Assembly: GCF_001646655.1 (NCBI RefSeq)
Contig: NZ_LPZN01000002.1
Location: 124,001 to 188,000 of the forward strand
Length of the DNA stretch: 64,000 bases
Reading direction: 5' to 3'
From: Rhodococcus gordoniae
GTDB lineage: Bacteria > Actinomycetota > Actinomycetes > Mycobacteriales > Mycobacteriaceae
Each line of letters begins with the position of its first letter. Position 1 is the first letter of the stretch. Both the position numbers and the translations under genes were made by a program. Below are positions 59,360 through 64,000 of this stretch, in pieces. A model generated the notes under the pieces. That model made no database searches, was not told the origin of the DNA, and saw nothing but the letters and a program-made list of their open reading frames with translations.

Positions 59360-60975
59360 GAGGAGGCACCGGCCGTGGCACCGCTGGCGATCGCCCGGCG
59401 CATCGTCTCCTTGGCGTGCTGGGAATGGACGACGATCAGATCGCGCGCTGCGTTCTTGTCGCCCTTCTCGAACGCCTCGACGATCTTCATGTGCTCGTCG
59501 ACGATGTGCTCCTCCACCCACTGCGCGTCGCGCAGGACCTGCTTCATCAGCCGGGTCACCTCGAGCTTGTCGTAGGCCTCGAGCAGGACCGGGTTGGTGC
59601 AGCAGCGGAAGAGGAACTCGTGGAAGGCCGCGTTGGTGTCGGTGAACGCTGCGGCGTCGGTGAAGTGCTCACCCTCGACCGAAGCGCCGGACGCCTCGGC
59701 GAGGATCCGGAACTCGACGAGCTGCTCGGGGGTGAGCCGGCCGATCGTCAGTTCGACGACGCCGAGTTCGAGAGCCATGCGGGCATCGAACTGCTCGTCC
59801 GATTCGGCGACGGGAGGGTGCTCCTCGCCGATCTCGTAGTTGCCGGGCTCGGGGTTCTCGAGCACCACCGGACGGCCGGTCTCGGCGGCAGCCTTCTCGG
59901 CAGCGGCCTTCTCCGCGTCCGTCGCCACCGGGGCGGTCGCCCCGCCCGGGGTCGCGGACGTGTTGAACTTCTCGAAGTAGAAGTTCGTCGGATTGATGCC
60001 GTTGTCCGACAGGTGGTTACGCACTGCCTCCACCATCGGCGGCGGACCGCACAGGTAGATGTCGACATCCCCGTCGTTGAGGTGCGACGGCTCGAACAGG
60101 CCCGTCACGTATCCCTTGTTGGGAGCGGACGACGACTCGTCGGCCACGCAGTAGTCGAACGTGAAGTTCGGAAGCTTCTTCGTGTACTCCTCGAGCTTGT
60201 CGAGTTCGACGAGGTCGTGATCGAAGGTGACGCCGTAGATCAGGTGTACCGGGTGGTCGGAGCCGTCGGTCTCGATCTTCGACAGGATCGACAGCAGCGG
60301 CGCCAGGCCGGTGCCGCCGGCGAGCAGCAGCGACGGGCGTTTGCGCTCGCGCAGGAAGAAACTGCCGAACGGGCCGGTGAACTCGAGGGTGTCGCCGACC
60401 TGCGCGCGGTCGCGCAGATACTCGGACATCAGACCGCCCTCGGTGATCTTCACCAGGAACGCGAGCGAACTCTCGTTCGGACCGGTGCTGAACGAGTACG
60501 AGCGGGTCGCGGGCCTACCGGTGCCGTCGTCGCTGCCGGGCACGCCGATGTTGACGTACTGGCCGGGCAGGAACACCAGGTCGTCGCGGTTGTCGATCTC
60601 GACGGTGAACCCGACGACGCTCTCGGAGAAACGGCGCAGGTCCGTAATGGTCGCGGTGTACGACGCAGCCGCGGTCTTCGCGACATCGGAGGTGCTCGCG
60701 ATCTGCACCACGAGGTCGGATTCCGGCATCATCTGGCACGGCAGGCAGTAACCCTGCTCGGCCTCTTCGTCGGTGAGAGCGTCCTCGATGTAGTCGCCAC
60801 CGTCGTAGCTGCCCGATTCGCAGAAGGCCTTGCATGTTCCGCACGCGCCGTCACGGCAGTCCAGCGGAATGTTGATGCGGGCCTTGTACGAGGCGTCGGC
60901 AACGGTCTCGTTGGGGTTGACCTTGATGAAGCGGGTGACCCCGTCCTCGAAGCTCAATGCCACCTGGTACGCCAT
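59356..60975 (-). CDS. benC: Benzoate 1,2-dioxygenase reductase with C-terminal FCD-like extension
   Basis: 539 aa against ~340 for typical BenC. Residues 1-95 are a plant-type [2Fe-2S] ferredoxin (C40-x4-C45-x2-C48-x31-C80), 105-205 the FAD domain (RSYSFS, 158-163), and 215-338 the NADH domain (GGTGLAPL 220-227, CGPPP 309-313). A low-complexity Ala/Glu linker (340-390) leads to residues ~396-530, which resemble an FCD effector domain: TNAAFHEFLFRCCTNP, with H452, H495 (DEHMKIVEAFEKGD) and H517. These would be the metal ligands in FadR-type regulators. The reading frame is continuous, so this is not a misjoined second gene. The effect of the extension is unknown; ligand sensing by the reductase is possible. 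Confidence 0.93.
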   Translation of the reverse strand: MAYQVALSFEDGVTRFIKVNPNETVADASYKARINIPLDCRDGACGTCKAFCESGSYDGGDYIEDALTDEEAEQGYCLPCQMMPESDLVVQIASTSDVAKTAAASYTATITDLRRFSESVVGFTVEIDNRDDLVFLPGQYVNIGVPGSDDGTGRPATRSYSFSTGPNESSLAFLVKITEGGLMSEYLRDRAQVGDTLEFTGPFGSFFLRERKRPSLLLAGGTGLAPLLSILSKIETDGSDHPVHLIYGVTFDHDLVELDKLEEYTKKLPNFTFDYCVADESSSAPNKGYVTGLFEPSHLNDGDVDIYLCGPPPMVEAVRNHLSDNGINPTNFYFEKFNTSATPGGATAPVATDAEKAAAEKAAAETGRPVVLENPEPGNYEIGEEHPPVAESDEQFDARMALELGVVELTIGRLTPEQLVEFRILAEASGASVEGEHFTDAAAFTDTNAAFHEFLFRCCTNPVLLEAYDKLEVTRLMKQVLRDAQWVEEHIVDEHMKIVEAFEKGDKNAARDLIVVHSQHAKETMRRAIASGATAGASS

Positions 60976-61006
60976 GGCACGTGCCTCCTTTCGTGATGGG
61001 GTCGGA

Positions 61007-61510
61007 CTAGACGACGTAGACGTCGACGATGTGGTGGATGTAGTCGTTCTTGAGGACGATCTTCTTCTTCTTGATCACCGGCTGTGCGCCCGAGACGTCG
61101 AGGGTGAGGAAGGTGGTTCCGAAGTAGGTGTCGGTGGTGTTGTAGCGGAAGTACAACGAGAACCAGTTGTGCCGCAGGTCGATCTCGGTGCCGCGACGCT
61201 CGAGGATCTCGACGTTGGTGATGTTGTGTCCCGTACGGGGTTCGGGCAACGAGGTCGCCGACGAACGGTCGGTGCGGATGCGGAACACCCGGTCCTCGAG
61301 GCCACCGCGATTCGGGTAGTAGATCAGCGAGATCTCGGTCTGCGGGTTCTCGGTGAGAGCACCGGCGTCGTCCCAGGCCGGCATCCAGTACTCGGCGTCG
61401 GGGTGGTAGCACTCGAGCCACTTCTCGAACTCGCGGTCGTCGAGCAGCCGGGCCTCGCGGTAGAGGAACTGTTCGATGTCGGTCTGCGTGAATTCGCGTA
61501 CAGCAGTCAT
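61007..61510 (-). CDS. benB: Benzoate 1,2-dioxygenase small (beta) subunit
   Basis: 167 aa. Characteristic REARLLDDREFEKWLECYH start and a KNDYIHHIVDVYVV end. It supports the alpha-subunit hexamer structurally. Start ATG 61510, 14 bp after benA; 31 bp before benC. Confidence 0.95.
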   Translation of the reverse strand: MTAVREFTQTDIEQFLYREARLLDDREFEKWLECYHPDAEYWMPAWDDAGALTENPQTEISLIYYPNRGGLEDRVFRIRTDRSSATSLPEPRTGHNITNVEILERRGTEIDLRHNWFSLYFRYNTTDTYFGTTFLTLDVSGAQPVIKKKKIVLKNDYIHHIVDVYVV

Positions 61511-61524
61511 GATCTGGAGTCCTC

Positions 61525-62898
61525 TCAGAGCGCGGAGGGGTCGGCGGCGGAGCTCTCGGATGCGATGGCGTCGCGCATCACTTCGAGCCAGTAGCCGTGC
61601 TGGATCGGGTACAGGCCTTCGTCCTCGGTCTTGACACCGCTCGACAGCACCTTCGTCATCCCGAGATCCTTCGCGACCTCGTCTGGTCCGTTGAGGATGT
61701 GGGTTGCGCCGCGACTCATGTCGTTCCAGGGCGCGGCCGTCGCGAGGTAGGTCTTCTGGCAGGAGCGGAACTCCTCGAGATCGTCCGGGGTGGCCATGCC
61801 GGTCGCGTTGAAGAAGTCCTCGTACTGACGGATCCGGTTGGCGCGGGACTCGGGGCTCTCGCCCTTCGGCGCGATGCAGTAGATCGTCACCTCGGTCTTG
61901 TCCACGGAGATCGGGCGGAAGTGCCGGATCTGCGAGGAGAACTGATCCATGATGTACACGTTCGGGTACAGGCACAGGTTGCGCGACGCACCGACCATGA
62001 ACTCGGCCTTCTTCTCGCCGAACTCCTTCGCCAGCTCCTCCCTGCGCGGGTACAGCGGGCGATCCTCGGGGTTGCCCCACCACATCCACAGCAGCAGGTG
62101 GCCGTGATCGAACGAGTAGTAACCGCCACCCTGCTTGCCCCACGTGCCGGCGTCCATCGCCTTGGTCTCGTTGGTGGACTCACCGGCGGTGCGGCGCGCG
62201 GTGGTCGCGGCGTAGTTCCAGTGGGTGGCCGAGACGTGGTAGCCGTCGGCACCGTTCTCCGCCTGCAGCTTCCAATTGCCGTCGTAGGTGTAGGTGGACG
62301 AACCGCGCAGCACCTCGAGGCCCTCGGGCGATTGGTCGACCAGCATGTCGATCATCTTCGTGGTGTCGCCGAGGTGATCCTCGAGCGACTTGACGTCGGG
62401 ATTGAGGCTGCCGAACAGGAAACCGCGGTAGCTCTCGAAACGAGCGACCTTCCGCAGGTCGTGGCTGCCGTCGGTGTTGAACTGCTCGGGGTAGCCGGCG
62501 TCGCGGGGATCCTTGACCTTCAGCAGCTTGCCGTTGTTACGGAACGTCCAGCCGTGGAAGGGGCAGGTGAAGGTGGTGCGGTTGTCGGTCTTGCGACGGC
62601 ACAGCATCGCGCCACGGTGGCTGCACGCGTTGATCAGGCAGTGCAGCTCGCCTTCCTTGTCGCGGCTGATGACGACCGGCTGCCGCCCGATGTTCGTCGT
62701 GAAGTAGTCGCCGACCTCGGGGATCTGGCTCTCGTGCGCGAGGTACACCCAGTTGCCCTCGAAGATGTACTTCATCTCGAGTTCGAAGATCTCTTCGTCG
62801 GTGAAGACGTCACGGCGGATCTGGTACCGCCCGGTGGTCGGGTCCTCGATCAGAGCGCCGTCCAGTCGAGCGCGCACGTGTTCCACGGTGTCGGTCAT
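61525..62898 (-). CDS. benA: Benzoate 1,2-dioxygenase large (alpha) subunit
   Basis: 457 aa. Rieske ligands C92-S-H94 and C112-x2-H115, and mononuclear-iron region with D218, H221 and H226 (DGYHVSATH). It adds O2 across C1-C2 of benzoate to give the cis-diol carboxylate. ATG 62898 has a GAGGATC RBS. It is first of benABCD with a distinctive palindrome pair ~170 bp upstream. Confidence 0.97.
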   Translation of the reverse strand: MTDTVEHVRARLDGALIEDPTTGRYQIRRDVFTDEEIFELEMKYIFEGNWVYLAHESQIPEVGDYFTTNIGRQPVVISRDKEGELHCLINACSHRGAMLCRRKTDNRTTFTCPFHGWTFRNNGKLLKVKDPRDAGYPEQFNTDGSHDLRKVARFESYRGFLFGSLNPDVKSLEDHLGDTTKMIDMLVDQSPEGLEVLRGSSTYTYDGNWKLQAENGADGYHVSATHWNYAATTARRTAGESTNETKAMDAGTWGKQGGGYYSFDHGHLLLWMWWGNPEDRPLYPRREELAKEFGEKKAEFMVGASRNLCLYPNVYIMDQFSSQIRHFRPISVDKTEVTIYCIAPKGESPESRANRIRQYEDFFNATGMATPDDLEEFRSCQKTYLATAAPWNDMSRGATHILNGPDEVAKDLGMTKVLSSGVKTEDEGLYPIQHGYWLEVMRDAIASESSAADPSAL

Positions 62899-63069
62899 GA
62901 GATCCTCCAGGTATCGGCTTCGTTCCGGGACGGACGGGCTGGGTCCGACGCGGCCGACGCGGGCGGAAAGTGCGGCGGACGAGTGTGTCGTCCGGTCCTG
63001 CCCGGCCGCGGGGTGTCCGGCAATACATCCACGATGACAGCCTGTGTCCACAGTCACACCGGGTAAATG

Positions 63070-63085
63070 CCTAGGGATACCTAGG
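63070..63085. promoter_or_regulatory. Tandem CCTAGG palindromes upstream of benA
   Basis: CCTAGG occurs twice (63070-63075 and 63080-63085) with a GATA spacer, about 172 bp before the benA start and between benA and the terminator of the upstream gene. CCTAGG is rare in high-GC DNA, so the pair could be a binding site for the ben regulator. Confidence 0.5.
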
Positions 63086-63124
63086 ACCCCTGGGAACCGG
63101 GTCGGAAGACCCTCGACAAGCGAA

Positions 63125-63150
63125 CGCCGCCCGTGACCACACGGGCGGCG
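63125..63150 (-). terminator. Terminator between the partial reductase gene and benA
   Basis: An 11-bp perfect stem (63125-63135 / 63140-63150) with an ACCA loop begins 17 bp after the reductase stop and insulates benA from it. Confidence 0.75.
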
Positions 63151-63166
63151 CTGCCGAATTCCTGAT

Positions 63167-64000
63167 TCAGCCGGCGGTGAATCGTTCCCGTCGGATACGC
63201 CGCGGCGACATGCGGCGCCGTTTGAACGACTTGACCGATGCTTCCACGAATGCGTCGGATCCGCAGATGTAACCGGTGAACTCCTTCGCGGACGAGACGT
63301 CCTCCACGAACGCGTCGGTGACGTAGCCCTCCCGGTCGCCGCCGGTCTCCCGGCTCACGCAGGTGACGTACCGGAAGCCTGGATGGCGTGCCTCGAGTTC
63401 GCGGAAGAAGTCGGCGTCGTACACATCGGCGCAGGTGCGGACCCCGTGGTAGAGCAGGACCTCCCGATCGGGATTCAGGACGAGTGCATGCCGGACGATG
63501 CCCTTGAGCGGGGCGAGGCCGGTACCGCCGCCGAGGAGCGCCATCGGTCCGGCACTCTCGGCATCGAACGTGAAGTCGCCGTAGGGACCAGTGATCTCCA
63601 CGCGTTCACCCACCTCGATGCTTCCGAAGATCCAATCGCTCGCGATCCCACCCGGCTGCCGCCGGACGTGCAGTTCGAGCAGTTTCGGCTCCGAGGGTGG
63701 GTTGGCCAGGGAGTACCGGCGACGAACGGAGGTCCCGGGCACCGTGAGCTCGACGTACTGCCCGGCCGAGAATTCGAGCGGCTCGTCGGCGGTGAGCAGG
63801 ACCCTGCGGGTCTCGGCGGCGATGTCCCGGACCTCGATGACGGTCGCCGCGAGGTCGCGCAGCGTGTGCGTGCCGGTCGTGTCCTGCCCGGCAGGGGTGT
63901 TCAGGACGGCGTCGCTGCACGGTGTGGTCTGACACGCCAGTGCGTAACCGGCGGCACGCTCGTCGGGTGTGAGCGTCTGCTCGGGTGAGTTCCGATGATC
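63167..64000 (-). CDS. Ferredoxin-NAD(P)H-type flavin oxidoreductase (5' end beyond window)
   Basis: The frame is open from the right edge to the stop at 63167, giving about 277 residues. It starts within a 2Fe-2S ferredoxin domain ([12 protein letters not shown] holds its last cluster Cys), then an FAD-binding domain with RRYSLAN and a nucleotide domain with [13 protein letters not shown] and [10 protein letters not shown]. This is a BenC-like reductase without the FCD extension, probably for another ring-hydroxylating oxygenase to the right. A terminator separates it from benA. Confidence 0.88.
   Translation of the reverse strand, partial: DHRNSPEQTLTPDERAAGYALACQTTPCSDAVLNTPAGQDTTGTHTLRDLAATVIEVRDIAAETRRVLLTADEPLEFSAGQYVELTVPGTSVRRRYSLANPPSEPKLLELHVRRQPGGIASDWIFGSIEVGERVEITGPYGDFTFDAESAGPMALLGGGTGLAPLKGIVRHALVLNPDREVLLYHGVRTCADVYDADFFRELEARHPGFRYVTCVSRETGGDREGYVTDAFVEDVSSAKEFTGYICGSDAFVEASVKSFKRRRMSPRRIRRERFTAG

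Noticed and set aside
59356-60031. A separate GntR-type regulator gene lying between benC and benD
   Set aside because: The FCD-like segment is in frame with BenC without a stop, RBS or HTH, so it is an extension of the reductase.
1-64000. Prophage, insertion sequence, CRISPR, tRNA or integration site
   Set aside because: No transposase or integrase frames, spaced direct repeats, tRNA-like cloverleaf or attachment duplication were seen in the intergenic DNA.

Overview
The window is high-GC chromosomal DNA of a mycolata-type actinobacterium, most likely Rhodococcus or a close relative. Supporting features are the many GTG and TTG starts with ATGA/GTGA overlaps, an Lsr2 nucleoid protein, a mycobacterial-type leuA, a PimE-like GT87 mannosyltransferase candidate, an F420-type oxidoreductase, and a benABCD operon with benK and a LAL-type LuxR regulator. 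The species cannot be fixed from the sequence alone. I saw no rRNA, tRNA, CRISPR array or intact insertion sequence.

Layout. (1) 1-8.3 kb: a Ter stress module. Five tightly overlapping minus-strand genes (HAD phosphatase, StiP/PELOTA-type phosphoribosyltransferase-like protein, PRTase-TRSP protein, CitE-like lyase, unknown helical protein) face plus-strand terD, a TerC-like DUF475 membrane protein and a second terD-like gene. (2) 8.3-13.6 kb: a hemerythrin/TetR pair, then a decayed accessory stretch with a degenerate F420 reductase gene, an IclR/P450 divergent pair and a thioesterase remnant. (3) 13.6-24.7 kb: a divergent FMN glutamate-synthase-like/FdhF-YdeP pair, an MBL hydrolase, TspO, two broken genes abutting each other (TetR and carotenoid oxygenase), an APC permease divergent from an ArsR-phosphatase fusion, and a phosphotransferase. 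(4) 24.7-32.5 kb: a divergent acid-uptake and CoA-catabolism unit (SSS symporter, DUF485, NTF2-like enzyme versus TetR, acyl-CoA dehydrogenase, hotdog-SCP2 fusion, alpha/beta hydrolase, acyl-CoA ligase). Two matching palindromes flank the TetR gene and suggest one regulon. (5) 32.5-50.7 kb: mostly housekeeping and small transport or regulatory genes, including leuA with a leader peptide and alternative hairpins, azlCD, an AztD-like zinc chaperone with a Zur-like box, gpsA, and an AraC-VOC pair. (6) 50.7-64 kb: a UvrA-like ABC ATPase, then the benzoate cluster on the minus strand (benABCD, a terminator-like hairpin, then benK-benR-benE), and a partial second flavin/iron-sulfur reductase at the right edge.

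How the parts work together. benABCD would convert benzoate to catechol, with BenK and BenE importing benzoate and BenR activating expression. BenC carries an unexpected C-terminal FCD-like (FadR effector) domain. The 24.7-32.5 kb unit looks like uptake, CoA activation and oxidation of an unidentified organic acid. The Ter module follows the published prediction that TerD/TerC proteins are coupled to enzymes making a nucleoside-like metabolite; it has an unrecognised fifth component here.
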